From assembly GCF_001642475.1 (NCBI RefSeq), contig NW_019173975.1:62001-126000 (forward strand): DNA of 64,000 nucleotides, read 5' to 3'. Origin of the DNA: Fonsecaea monophora (taxonomy: Eukaryota; Ascomycota; Eurotiomycetes; Chaetothyriales; Herpotrichiellaceae). The position numbers were made by a program, and so were the translations under genes. This document shows positions 1 to 11,309 of the stretch, one piece after another. The number at the start of each line of letters is the position of its first letter. The stretch's first letter is position 1. The notes beneath the pieces are model-generated. The model was not told the origin of the DNA and did no database searches. It saw nothing but the letters and a program-made list of their open reading frames with translations.

Positions 1-1089
1 ACTACGAAATCGCCATGGAGCCCGGTACTGTGCCAGGCCATCCGCAACCTCGCCAGCTTCAGGTCTCACTGCGAAGCGCTGGCAAAAGGCGACAAGACCG
101 AGCGGGAGACCGTGCGCCGCCTGCTTGTGTCTGACGACGAACTTCAGAGGGTCGTTGTCGGAGCGATCGAGTCAGGGAAACGAGTCATGCGTTCAGGCCT
201 GTCCGCCATCTCCACTCTGAGATACATATACCACTGCACGCTCAAATTGGAGTCGTACAGTCGCTGGGAGAGCGAGAACCATCTTCTGCAATCCCTACCA
301 GACCTGACACAATCGGAGGTTTTCGAGGCCATTGAGGACAACCTCCAAAATCTTTCGTCTGAGGTGTCAGCCACACAACTTCTTAAAGGCTCCGTCCCAG
401 AACTGCAGGATCTACACGACTACCAGCGGTCTTGCGTAGAACCAGGGGCAGAGACGGGGACAGATGCGAGCCCCTCGGAAGCCGAAAAGTTCATCAACCT
501 CCTACGCCGATACCTCGAGAGCCGCACATCGTCCTCTTCCCCCGAACACCATCTCATCAGTCCCTTCCGCCACTTCATGGCCGAGGCGTACACCATGGCG
601 CAAAAGTCCCCTCTCGCCCAGACCATGCATCCGCGTCCGCGGTATTGCCTCGAACGCGCCCTGACTCGACCCGCAGACTATCTCGGATGCTCATGCTGTA
701 CGCCTCAGAGTTCAGGCGAAGCACACGCCGCCACTAGAGGTGACGTGCCCGACAAGGCCAGCCTCCCGCCCACGAGCCTGTTGCTGAACATGCTCAACGA
801 AGCCGGCACGGTGGTCAACGTGCGGGACCTGTGGGACGCGTTCCGCGACACGCTCTCACACGGCACGGAATCGGCTTCGCCAGACGCAGACAGAGATGGA
901 CTTGACGATGATAATGACGGCAATGACGATGACGAAGACGGTGGCGACGACAAGAGCAACGATGAGAGACGGACTCTAGCCCTGTTCTACCGCGCCCTAG
1001 CCGACCTGCGGTACCTGGGACTGATCCGGCAAAGCAAGCGCAAGCCCGGGGTAGAATGCATTGCGAAGACGGCATGGATGGGACTTTGA
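1..1089 (+). CDS. ORC3: Origin recognition complex subunit 3, C-terminal part (partial)
   Basis: The frame is open from base 1 to a TGA at 1087-1089, so the gene enters from the left edge; the visible part is about 362 residues. ORC3 is one of six ORC subunits that mark replication origins in the nucleus and help load the MCM helicase. The ORC3 C-terminal signature is recognisable: a helical stretch around LRYIYHCTLKLE, a later SPFRHFMAEAY segment, and a closing winged-helix region with LFYRALADLRYLGLI and a terminal KTAWMGL-like tail. An acidic Asp-rich insert lies just before the last helix (bases about 880-970) and looks like a disordered linker. The GTG at base 112 is not the start, because coding continues upstream of it. 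No intron is needed in the visible part. Confidence 0.86.
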   Translation, partial: TTKSPWSPVLCQAIRNLASFRSHCEALAKGDKTERETVRRLLVSDDELQRVVVGAIESGKRVMRSGLSAISTLRYIYHCTLKLESYSRWESENHLLQSLPDLTQSEVFEAIEDNLQNLSSEVSATQLLKGSVPELQDLHDYQRSCVEPGAETGTDASPSEAEKFINLLRRYLESRTSSSSPEHHLISPFRHFMAEAYTMAQKSPLAQTMHPRPRYCLERALTRPADYLGCSCCTPQSSGEAHAATRGDVPDKASLPPTSLLLNMLNEAGTVVNVRDLWDAFRDTLSHGTESASPDADRDGLDDDNDGNDDDEDGGDDKSNDERRTLALFYRALADLRYLGLIRQSKRKPGVECIAKTAWMGL

Positions 1090-1212
1090 CAGCACAATCG
1101 GCTTCCCTTTGTAAAAGGAGATATAGCTCTCCCTTTCCCCTCTTTCAAAAAAAAGGGGGCCTCGTCATCCTCCTCCACCTTCTCCTCCCGCCCTTAGGGG
1201 ACTGTGCTACCA

Positions 1213-1227
1213 TAGGTAGGTAGGTAG
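1213..1227. repeat. TAGG tetranucleotide repeat
   Basis: About four units of TAGG. A second copy of the same repeat, also about four units, lies at 1567-1583, next to an ACTC run at 1546-1565. Confidence 0.85.
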
Positions 1228-1345
1228 TATTAGGTACCGAGACACTTACGCACCTACACACCTACACCGCACACTCCATCTCATACCCCGGTACCGGTTT
1301 GAGTCTTTCATTCGATTTCAGGGCTGAGGGATATGAACTCGGTAT

Positions 1346-1368
1346 AGAGAGAGAGAGAGAGAGAGAGA
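1346..1368. repeat. AG dinucleotide microsatellite
   Basis: An uninterrupted alternating AG run of 23 bases in the ORC3 downstream region. Confidence 0.9.
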
Positions 1369-2222
1369 TCCATATATCCGTACACATGAATATCCGTATA
1401 AATGAATAAACTGTATGTAGGTGGCTTACATATATATTTTGATGTTCACGGCCAACCAGGACCGCAAATTGTTTTTGCATATGTAGTACCCAACGAATGG
1501 CATGACATGGCATGAAGGAGCAGAACTTATTCACTGGTTCATATCCACTCACTCACTCACTCACTTTAGGTAGGTAGGTAGGTATTCGATGACATAAAAC
1601 ATCTAACATTGAAAATTCCGCCAAATCTTCCTTTCAAAAAGGGGCCCAGAACTGAATAGCTGGGCCCTATATACCAAAAACGCCCCGATGCTAATGTCAG
1701 TATCAATGCCGATAATGCAACAATCCATCCCTGAGTCTGTCCCATTGTCCCATTGTCCCAGCGGGTTGGTGAGTGTCGTCACAACAATATCAAACTAATA
1801 CAGCCAGCCATTCGATGCCCATCCAAGTGTCTCCGTATATGTAGGTCCTTCGAACCGCAGACCGGATTGCGCTGCCAAATCCATTCCACCCGTCGCTTGA
1901 CCTGGAAACAAAAAAGAAAAGTCTGTTCCTCGTAGCCCCCTCCGCCACATGCATGATCTCATCCAAGTCATAAGACAAAACGGCAACACGAAACGTGCTT
2001 GACAAACGCCAACTAACCAGCAACACCTGTCGTCGTACGTACAGCAACCCTTCAGCAATGGCATAACAAATCAGCGTGGGACATAGGGGTATGATCAACA
2101 ATAAATGAAAAAAGAAAAAAGAACCGACGCGATCTAATTGTCGTAACCGTCAAGAGAGTATCAGAGCTGCAGGGAAGCAAGTGCGCGCACACAGTATCAG
2201 AAAGAAGAGTCTCTCTGATTCT

Positions 2223-5200
2223 CTAGATGGCGCCCTTGGGGTGAGCATAGACACAGCGGTCGCAGAACGCGTGCTGACAGTCTGACATCATACAGAATTT
2301 GCTCAGGCCATAGGCGTAGGATGCGTCGCACTGACAGCAGGTGACGACCGTGGCAAAAGCTTTACGTGGCAGATGGTGCCGTCGACCAGAGGTCGGGTTC
2401 CGAGTTTGACTGTGGTCGAGTGTATCGGACGTTCGAGAGACTGCTGTCGTGCCATGGGTTTGACCCATACTTGATGTTTTCTGCTGAGTGCTGTGGGGAT
2501 CAACGGCATGCTTTGAGGAAGGCTGGTAGGTTGGCGATCGGCCGCTCTGTTGGGAAGCCGAAGATTGAGAACCACAGGAGGGCGTCTGTGAGGCATCTGC
2601 GATATCTTCGTCCTCTTCAGCTGTGATACCTTGGCTCTGCTTCCTCTCCTCAGATAGTGCTCCCTTGGTCTTTCCATTACCTGTGAGTTCGACCCACTCC
2701 TTGCTTGACTTGTTCTCTTTCATGAAGTGATTGGCAATGTGACCGAAGCGGAACGCGATGGCATCTGTATCAGTCTGCGGGTGTATAACGATATCCTTGC
2801 AGAATCCACACCAGAATCGACCCTGATGGTTGCGTGATACTCGGCGTTGCGGGGCCAGTTCCTCGGGTCGTGGAATCGAATGGGCTTCCTGCATATGCGT
2901 GACGAAGTGTGATGAATCATGAAAAAAGACACGAAAACATAGATGACAATGCCAACACTCTTGTTGTTCGTGTTGGTTCCGCTCGTGCCTCTTCCAATCA
3001 TCTTTACTGCCAAAGGTTTTGGTGCATCCGTCGTAGACACAACCGTATGGCTTCTGATGCCGTTTCATGTGCTTGTTTAGCTCACTTTGCCTGGGCATCA
3101 CCTTTTCGCATCCCTCATAGTGGCACCGAAACTGCGTCGGCCTTGTCGCAGGCGATCGCATGCTTCCAGAAAGCCCGGCGTCGGTGGTCCTCGACTGCGG
3201 CCCCACAGATGAGGCAGCGTAACTCGTCAAGGCATCGCTGCCGTGTAATGACAAGCGGAATTGAGTCAAAATCTCCTCATCGGAGCGCAATTCATTTCCT
3301 CCTTTGGAGCGATGACGTTCTAAAAAGGAGTGGATTTCCTCTTCCATCGCCTTCTGGAGCTCAGACTTGGACGAATTCTCGAGTGCGGATATGTTGACTT
3401 GGTAGCTTTGGTGTGGCGAGGACCCCAAGCCGCTATCGGTGATGGCGGGGTTGGTACTACTTCCAACAAAGCCAAGGTCTTCTTCTTGTGAGCACTTGAG
3501 GTCTGATGGGATATGCCGCAGTTCCTGGGGTGAGATGAAGTCGGCCATCCGGTCCTGGTCAAGATCTGGGACGGCAATTGTATTGGGCCGTTTGAATCTC
3601 CAGCATTGGTCATAGTCGTATGCAAAGTTCGTTTTCAGTGCCGCAGCAGCAGCGTCAATGGATTTCCGAGGCACACGAGGGAAGAAGTGGTAGTTGACTC
3701 TTTGATTGGTAAAGTCGGGAGGGAGCTGTTCCAGATCTTGATAGCGAGAAAAATCGGCCTGTGACCAAGCCCGTGGCATGTAGGCTGTGGGTGGTGACAT
3801 GTCGTTGATGTCTGGGTTAGGAAAGGCTCGCGGTTGTCGCAAGCTGTGGTTCTGGGTCGCCGTGGATAGGTGTCGGCCCTGATGTTGTTGCGACATCGCG
3901 TGGGTTAGGCCCAAGGGCCGGATCAGATCTTGATTATTGACCTGACCATTGTGACTTGTCTGGCGAGACATCTGGACAGTTTCGGGCCTGTTTGGATTGA
4001 ATATGAGGTCGGCATTTGAATAGCTGTTGTTATTGTCAGAAAGGGAAAACCGATCGTGACCGGAAACCAAGGGCGAAGAGGGCGAGGCGATCGACGGCGC
4101 AAGGGAGGCCGTCTCATCAGCATGTGCATGTTGAGATTGCTGCTCATACCATTTGTTGGACCTTGCAAGAGTCAGCGCGAAGAATATGCAGTTGAGGGCG
4201 GACACGTACTCTTGAAGTAAATATTCCACGTTCTCTGCGCCATGCATCTTTTTGAGGTGCTGCTTGAAATTGTCCAAACGAGGCCATTCCTTGCCCGTTT
4301 TGTTGCAGCCGTCGGCGCAACATTTGTAGGATCTGGTCTTCCGGTTGTTGATGTTATGCACCGCCTTTAGATGTCTGTCGAGGTCATTGACAGTTGCAAA
4401 CCCTTTGGCGTTCCGACCGCACTCCGCAAAGGGACATTTGTGCTCTCGCTTGTGGCGAGCAGAGTGTTTTCTGCGATTGCGCCGGTCAACTTTGCATCTT
4501 CAGACGGATTCATACACAACTTACTTCAGATCGGACCTTGTCTTGCCCGTATACCCACATTCCGAACATTCCAACTCTCCAGGTCTTTGCTGCGGTCGTT
4601 GAGTTGCGTTCGGGGCACGAGAGGCGTTGGTTGGGCGAGTGGAATGAGCATAGGGTGGCAAATGGGAAGTCGCGTCCATGTCCTGGTCATCCATTTCTGT
4701 CTGCTCGTCCATGACCGAGTCTACTTCATGCTGAGATTTCCTTGATCGGGTCTCGTAGCCTGAATCTCCTAGGGATTTTTGTGCGCTGGCAGAAGAGAAT
4801 GTACGATCATGAAGGGGAGTTTCCAGATGTCGTGGAGGCAGCCCAGGTTCATTAGAGCTCCCTGTGTCAGATAGAAAAGCAAGTACTCCTCCGGTGGCAG
4901 TCAGATGATTCCATGGTGCGGCAGCGGGCTGGTGACTGGTAACACCGTCGACGGCAGCAGAAGACGATTCCACAAAGCGAGGTGGGAGGGATGTGCCAGG
5001 AGACGAAATGGAATACTGGGAGTCGCCTTGCATATGTTGGAACGGGTAGGGTTCAAAGGAGCCAGAGTAGTCCGGGAATGGAACATCAGAGGACGAAAAG
5101 AAACTTCTAGGAATGTGGTCATCGGGGGAGGCCATGGCCGTCAACGGGGTCTGCAGCCCTGTCAAGACAGGATCCGTTGGGTAGGCTGAGTGTAGGGCAG

Positions 5201-5366
5201 ACGCAGATGCACTGCCCTCGTCTGGTATTGAGACAAATGCCTGGTGCAATGAGTCAGAAACCACCGGAGGGACAGGGTGGTGAGGCAGTGCCGGATATAC
5301 ATTTGATCTTGTCGGCCAGGCAGGTTTGACGACCGATTGACGCGGTCGAGAGTGGTTGTCTGCCAT
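2223..5366 (-). CDS. Large C2H2 zinc-finger protein with two finger clusters
   Basis: Proposed complement join 2223..4161, 4210..4470, 4525..5366, giving 1013 residues. Intron 4471-4524 (54 bases, GTAAGT...CGCAG) joins phase 2 and completes a C2H2 finger that is otherwise cut in half. Intron 4162-4209 is 48 bases, so reading through it also stays open; its GTACGT donor, GCTGAC branch site and AAG acceptor argue that it is spliced. The first cluster (residues about 265-350) has three Cys/His fingers. The second (about 710-800) has FRCHYEGC, YGCVYDGC and a WHCHLCF finger. A Cys-rich C-terminal knuckle follows at about 970-1010 (CCQC...FC...C...FCDRC). The rest is Ser/Gln/Pro-rich and probably disordered. 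Likely a nuclear nucleic-acid-binding regulator; the target is unknown. The start is the Met of MADNHSRPRQ; codons upstream of it in frame are probably leader. Confidence 0.75.
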
Positions 5367-7418
5367 GACGAGAGAAAGGAGGTCGAAAAGACGCAATATA
5401 ACTGACACCCCAAGAGTCAGCCCAGACAGAAAGACAGAAAGACCCGATAGGTAACTAGTTCCCAATCATGCGAAATGAAATGAGGCAAAAGTTTCGTTTC
5501 CTTGCCCGCCCAGCTGGAGGAGGGGAATAGAATGCTTACCCTGTTGTTCAATTCGACCCGCGCAGATTCCGGGGTATACAAGAGGCCAAGGTCTGACTGC
5601 GCAGGCGAGGACACGCCACTCGAACAAGGGACGATAGAGCCAGCAACAGTCAAGAGAGGCTCAATGACGGTATGAGAACACCGCCTGATTGAATTGAGAC
5701 TGGCGACGAAGGAATTACGCCTAGGGCATCTTTTGTGAAGAACGGTGGAGGTCGAGATAGCCAATCAACATAAGCAAGGCAGTGCGTTCAGCCTAGCCTA
5801 GGATTTTTTTGGCCCGACTCGACAAGAATGAGGCGGCTGAAGAAGGCCAAATCTCCATGCTGCTGGGGGGGAAAGGAAGACTAGATATTAATTTATGAAC
5901 ATGGAGAGAGGAGAGAAGAGGGAAGGGAGAGAGAGAGTTTGGCACCAACTTGGGACTTGGGGCACTTGAGAAAGACATGGGGGGGCGGTGCAAGTGATGG
6001 GAAGAGGGACTCACGGGTTGGTTAGACGGGCCTGATCAATCCAGCCGTGTGGAATTAACGGAATGGTGGAAGAAGTCGTCGAGGAGTCATGGTTCTTTTC
6101 TGAATGAGAATGCAACCAGTACGATATTTCAGAAGAAACGAAGAATCAAGGGATGCAACAACCGGTGTAGGAGTGGTAGGGGAAAAGGTAGTGTAGTTGA
6201 ACAGTTGTGTGTGAATTGAGTGCCCGGGTGTGCGCAAGAGTCGGTTGAGGTGTAGGAGGTCATGGTATCAAGGAAGAGTGGGGGTGAAAGAGAAGAGGGC
6301 AAGAAGGGATAACCGCGTATGGAACGGGGGTGGTTTTTGGGTGGAAAGATGAGAAGAGATGAAGAATGACGGTTGTGGCCGTTCATGACTGGCTCAAATC
6401 TGCCTCAGTTGTCCGACTCGTGACCGGAAGTAACAAAACTACTGGAACTACTGTGACCGGTCAGACGGGGCATTTGTCGCGGCAGAAAGGAATTAGCCAA
6501 TCATGAGTCCGTAGTGATCCTAACTAGCTGCGAGTGTGCCTTGGCCTAGTCTATTTATGGCTTAGTGGCTGCCTGTTGCTGCCTGCTGCTGCCAGGGACT
6601 TCTGGGTACGGATACAGCGACTTGTAATGTCAGTATTTGTACGAGGATCCTTACGTAGCAGGAGAGCAGGTGAGTTGGTACCTTGCCTGTACCTCGTACG
6701 AACCGAGGTATCTCCATACATATTGATATAGATACTCCGATGTATCATATCAAATAATACACCACTCCTCCGTACATCTAATAAAACTACTCACCAATAC
6801 TACTTACAAATATACACCTATCAACCCTTACTCTGGATGTCGGATACCCCTCTGCGGTCATGCACCCGCAACCCAAGCTGTGGCTATGCACATTGGTCAA
6901 AATGCCAAGGGTACCTCTTTCTTTCTATCTCTCTTGGTCCTCGTACCTACAGTAAATACCTGGTGTCTGGTGTTTATTAATACACGGCCCCCACTGACGT
7001 CCAACACCCTGTTTGCCCTGTCCTCCAGCGGCCCGCGCTCTTGATCGTTTGTCTCGTACTAAATCCTCCGACTGGCTCATGCACCCAGGCACCCTACTGC
7101 TTCCGAAAAGTCCTTGACTTTCAAAACTCCCAAAAGTTCCAGAATTCAATCTCAAGTTGCAAAACTCAAACTTGTTCGCATAGTTCCATCATTGCATTGA
7201 TCATTGCCATGCCAATCATAACCCAGACTCTAATCGTGGGACTCAAAAAAGAACATCATCAGGGTATCTAGAAATACGACCGTAACCTCTCCGACATCAA
7301 GGTCTGAACCACACCCAATCCCAAATCCCGGAGTCCTCGACTCCCGAACAATCAATCCCTCGGCTCTCTCGCCGCCTCACTCTGGAAAAAGTGAATCCGC
7401 TAACATCTTCCAACTTGA
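5367..7418. other. Upstream region of the C2H2 gene; no gene seen
   Basis: A 2 kb gap between the start of one minus-strand C2H2 gene and the end of the next. It contains purine-rich GA tracts around 5870-5945, AT-rich stretches around 6700-6830, and only short overlapping open frames of low-complexity composition. It probably holds the promoter and long leader of the 2223-5366 gene plus the 3' UTR of the 7419-11309 gene. Confidence 0.6.
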
Positions 7419-10400
7419 TCATGCAAAATGCATGTCTGCACTTGTCTCTCCCGTCTCCGGTCCCCCGTACATATACTGTTGCGCCGTGTGCACATGCAAC
7501 CCCGTCTGCAGACCCAGCCCTGCGCGACCCTCAAGTTCCATTGGGTTGGCGTTGCTCCCTCGTGGTTGATTCGGCAGCATGGATGAGGCATATTGCCCCG
7601 CTACAGCATACCCTGGCATCGATTGCGGGTGCGGGTGCGGGCTCACGTACATGGTTTGCATCGGTGCTTGCGTATACATCGCACCTGTTGAGTCGTAGAA
7701 CGCATTCTCATACCCGGAACCCATGGGTTGAGATCGGGGTGTCACCATTGCATTCTGAGGCGATAGATTATGTGAATGCGGCACTTCCATCTGACTCGGG
7801 CCCATGAATACAGGAGACTGATGACTGTAGCTGGCCGTAGCACCGTAGCCGCCCGCCATCATTTGCCCTGAGGCTGTCGGTGTCAATGAATGTGGGCTAT
7901 AGTATCCCTGTTCGAGGGAAAGCCCTCCGTTCTGGGCATGGACGTGCATCGAAGCTGGTGACTGTCCCGCCGATGATGTCTGGTAGGCCGATGTCGCACT
8001 GACAGGGTATGGCGAGAGATTGCTCATGTCCACGTTGTTCATCGCTCCGGGAATGGTACCAAACGACGACGCCATCATCGGGGGTTGATCGATGGGGCTC
8101 ACAATGGTGTCAGGAGACACTTCTGCCATATCCACCAGTTGCAGGACCGGCATCGCGATCTGTTCCATATGCTTGCCCATATGGACCGACAGCTTCTTGA
8201 AACTCGAACAAACGTTGCCACAGAAGCGGCAGGGTTCATCTCGGGGCTTCTTTTCCGTCTCAGAGCGGCACTTATCCACCATAAGCCACACTTCACTGTC
8301 CTCTTGGGGACCGTTGTTGACAGCCTTGTTCTTGCTGCTACCCGAACCTCGCTTGACCTTGGGCTCGCTCATCTTGTGTTCCCGTACCAGGTGTTGGACA
8401 AAGTTGTCTTTACGGTAACAAATATGGTTGCATTCCTGGATCGAACATTGCCACCACTCTAAGTGTCGGTGCCGCTCATTCTCGTGACGGACCCAGTCGG
8501 CCTTTCGCTTGAAAGACTTCGACTCGGAACAATTGGGAAAGGTGCAGGAGAAGGGTTGAACGTCCTCATGTACGTGCTTGGTCCAATCGGACGGTTTGTG
8601 AAACTTCTTGACTTTGAAGCAGAGATTACACTCAAACTCGGCCGGGAGTCGTGGTACTGGTGGTAATGGGATCCCCGGAGGAAACAGTGCCGGCGTGACA
8701 ATCCCGTCGGTGAACCCAGACTCGTCCACCTCATCGTCAGCAGGGTTGCTGATCTGAAATTGTGTCAGCGTCATGTCTGGATCCTTGGTGCTGGCCCGTG
8801 GCGCCAGCGGGGTCGCCTCGCCGCCCAGCTCAAAACAAAACTTGCCCGAAGGGCACTTGCGCGCAACCTGGACGGACCGAGTGTGTTTAATCTTGGTTTC
8901 GATCAGTTTCTTGTAGCGTCGAATCTGCTCCTGGCCAACCCGTTCAACCAGATACGGCTCGAGCCTAGGATTAAGTTTCCGCGCATGGTCCCTAAATCCT
9001 TCGATTGTCGGCTTGATGTCCTCCGCCCGAATCTCAAGATCCATCTTGAGGGCAACCTCGTCTGTTTCATCTTCATCGTCATCCGCAGGGGCCACTTCGT
9101 TGTCTCTAACCTGTGCCGCCAGGATAGGTTCGCGCTCATGCATTGGAGACGCAAGAGTTGGGATAGGCGGTCCGCCGTGCTTGGTCAATAAATCAGCCAG
9201 GCCTGGGTTAGACGACTTTGCATTCTTGGTCACGTCACTCTTGCTACGCTGCTTTCTTAGCGTTTGCAAGGGGCGTGTCGACTTGGAGGCATCAAGACCC
9301 CGGGCCACCGAGTTCCCACGGCCAACAGCTGCAAGCTGGCCAGTCATCGCAAGGAAGGCACTACCCGTATCCAAGGGAGGTGACTTCGGCTTGCCAAAAC
9401 TCGGCATCCTCTGGGGTTTGACGCTCCCAACAGAGCTTCGGTGGGCATGTCCTCGTGTCTCTGTCTCGTTGTCCTCTGCTAAGGGCTCTTCCTTTATATT
9501 GCTGCTACTCCGCCTAAGGACGATGCCTCGAGCCTTGCTGAAGATGCTGCTCGTTCGTTCCCGGCCCCTTTTTGAGAGGGAGAGATGCCGAATCTGACTG
9601 CCTTCGACGATAGAGTTGATTTCGCTTTCGCTGAGACGACGTCCCGTTCCCCACGTGGCAGCCCGAGAGGCAGTTTCCCACTTTGCTGCTTCCTCGTTGA
9701 ATTTGTAGGCGGCTGCGTTGGACGTGTTCGGTTGCCCTCTTGTGCTGACAACAGGCCCACGAACCGGATCTTGCCACGGGCCTCGCCTCATGAACTGAGT
9801 AGGGAGCGGCTCCTGCGATTCCGCCGGAGTTTCATCTTCAAGAGGAGGGAAGGCGGTCTGGTCAGTCGATGCATGACCATCCAGAGCACATGGTGAGAGG
9901 CGTGGGGATCTAACAACCCGATAATGCTCGAGGACTTGCTCAGTGAGCTCTTCAATGTCCGACGACTGCACCGAAACTTCGTCAAAATATTCGTCGTCCG
10001 AATCGACATCGACGAGAGCTCCTGGGCCAGGGATATGCTCGTCCGAGTATACGGTGACACGATGGTCTAAACGACCTTCAGTGGTATGAGCTCGCCGCCT
10101 TGTGCCTTGAGGCGTCCGGCGAGAAGCCTTTCCTCCAGATTCATCCTCCGGGCCACTTCCGGCGTCGCTTGTGGCAAGCCATTCTTGAACCTCGGCGTTT
10201 CTTTCCTCGAGCTGGCGCTGCTCTTCAAGTTCTTTGGCGGAGGATGTTGTTTCATCGTTCCTCGAATGTGGTTCGAGCCCGTGGCGTTGGGTTGGCGTCG
10301 AACGTGAACTCTCCATGCCACTGACATCCGGGGGCATGAGATGAGATGGGGACACATCAGCATCGCCGGGTCCCGCTCCATCGTGCCTAGCTTCGTCTTC

Positions 10401-11309
10401 GTCCTCCTCCTCGTCCTCCTCAGAAGATTCGCCTTCGCGACCACGCTTTGCAGATGCAGGTATGAGGTTCTGTGGAGTCTCAGGCTTCACACCAGAAGCT
10501 CCGTAGTCGGATATCATGACCACGGGACTCGGTGCACGTATATGGGCGGAGTATTGCCACGCGTTCACCTTGTTACTGGGCGAGAGGACGCGGTTAGGCG
10601 TTGTGTCCACTTTGAGGTTTTGAGAGGCTCCCCTTTTGTGGGAAGCGCCCAGGTGGTCCATTGATTGATTTTGTCCCTGGCTGGCACTTTGTATTTGCGG
10701 AGAAAAAGGAAGAGGCGAGCCAAGTGAGGAGCTCTTGGAACTCCTAAGCTCTTCTCCAGACACGAATTTCGGCAGCCCGTCCTCGGGACGTTGAAGACAA
10801 CCTCGTAAATCTGAGCTACCTGAAACTCCATGCGCGGCCTCAAAATCGTTGGACCCGTAGGAATCGACTATCTGAAGTTGTGCCGCCTCCTGTGTTAAGA
10901 ATTGTTGCTCCCAAATTTGTTCTTGTGGAGTAGTATGTTCGCTCAGAGGGTTTTCAGAGGATTCTTCTGTTGTCAAGAAATCGTCAAAGGAGGACTCGCG
11001 GTACGGAGTATCTTCTTCGAGGTTGTAAATGTCAGCAGAAGGGTGCAAGGATCCAGGACTCGACACTGCTGGGAGCATGAAGTGGGCATTGCCCGGCCAA
11101 ACGTCCGATCCACTCCCGACTTCCTGCATTCCTTGAGAGGGGTTTGACGTTATACTCGCATTGTGATGATGGCTCTTCGACATAGAAGAATTCGCTCTGT
11201 GTTGTTGGGTTTGTGTTTGTCGCGGTAGGTGAAACGCTGGAGTCGCCAGGAGCGGAGATTGCTGCCCAGTCCTCTGGGCACTGTAGGAATTCGGGATCGA
11301 GTGCGACAT
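7419..11309 (-). CDS. Large C2H2 zinc-finger protein, single exon
   Basis: One uninterrupted frame of 1296 residues from the Met of MSHSIPNSYS; 23 further in-frame codons upstream look like leader. The first 700 residues are Ser/Pro/Gln-rich and acidic, with an EEDEEEDEDEA patch near residue 320. A conserved region (about 770-850) precedes the finger block at about 888-990: ECNLCF...KHVH, FSCTFPNC...RHENERH, and WQCSIQEC...HLVREH. A further Cys-His finger, CRFCG...HMGKH, lies near 1025-1046. The tail is rich in Met, Ser, Gln, Tyr and Pro, like an activation domain. This architecture is common in filamentous ascomycete proteins annotated only as C2H2 domain proteins, and I know of no established function. 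Probably nuclear. It stands in tandem with the C2H2 gene at 2223-5366, but the fingers differ and it is not an obvious duplicate. Confidence 0.82.
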   Translation of the reverse strand: MSHSIPNSYSAQRTGQQSPLLATPAFHLPRQTQTQQHRANSSMSKSHHHNASITSNPSQGMQEVGSGSDVWPGNAHFMLPAVSSPGSLHPSADIYNLEEDTPYRESSFDDFLTTEESSENPLSEHTTPQEQIWEQQFLTQEAAQLQIVDSYGSNDFEAAHGVSGSSDLRGCLQRPEDGLPKFVSGEELRSSKSSSLGSPLPFSPQIQSASQGQNQSMDHLGASHKRGASQNLKVDTTPNRVLSPSNKVNAWQYSAHIRAPSPVVMISDYGASGVKPETPQNLIPASAKRGREGESSEEDEEEDEDEARHDGAGPGDADVSPSHLMPPDVSGMESSRSTPTQRHGLEPHSRNDETTSSAKELEEQRQLEERNAEVQEWLATSDAGSGPEDESGGKASRRTPQGTRRRAHTTEGRLDHRVTVYSDEHIPGPGALVDVDSDDEYFDEVSVQSSDIEELTEQVLEHYRVVRSPRLSPCALDGHASTDQTAFPPLEDETPAESQEPLPTQFMRRGPWQDPVRGPVVSTRGQPNTSNAAAYKFNEEAAKWETASRAATWGTGRRLSESEINSIVEGSQIRHLSLSKRGRERTSSIFSKARGIVLRRSSSNIKEEPLAEDNETETRGHAHRSSVGSVKPQRMPSFGKPKSPPLDTGSAFLAMTGQLAAVGRGNSVARGLDASKSTRPLQTLRKQRSKSDVTKNAKSSNPGLADLLTKHGGPPIPTLASPMHEREPILAAQVRDNEVAPADDDEDETDEVALKMDLEIRAEDIKPTIEGFRDHARKLNPRLEPYLVERVGQEQIRRYKKLIETKIKHTRSVQVARKCPSGKFCFELGGEATPLAPRASTKDPDMTLTQFQISNPADDEVDESGFTDGIVTPALFPPGIPLPPVPRLPAEFECNLCFKVKKFHKPSDWTKHVHEDVQPFSCTFPNCSESKSFKRKADWVRHENERHRHLEWWQCSIQECNHICYRKDNFVQHLVREHKMSEPKVKRGSGSSKNKAVNNGPQEDSEVWLMVDKCRSETEKKPRDEPCRFCGNVCSSFKKLSVHMGKHMEQIAMPVLQLVDMAEVSPDTIVSPIDQPPMMASSFGTIPGAMNNVDMSNLSPYPVSATSAYQTSSAGQSPASMHVHAQNGGLSLEQGYYSPHSLTPTASGQMMAGGYGATASYSHQSPVFMGPSQMEVPHSHNLSPQNAMVTPRSQPMGSGYENAFYDSTGAMYTQAPMQTMYVSPHPHPQSMPGYAVAGQYASSMLPNQPRGSNANPMELEGRAGLGLQTGLHVHTAQQYMYGGPETGETSADMHFA

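Larger units (their letters stand above)
1090..2222. other. Intergenic, rich in short tandem repeats
   Basis: This is a convergent gap between ORC3 (plus) and a C2H2 gene (minus). It holds TAGG, AG and ACTC microsatellites and several short AT-rich stretches. Open frames here are below 105 codons and none looks like protein. It presumably contains both 3' UTRs and terminators. Confidence 0.7.
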
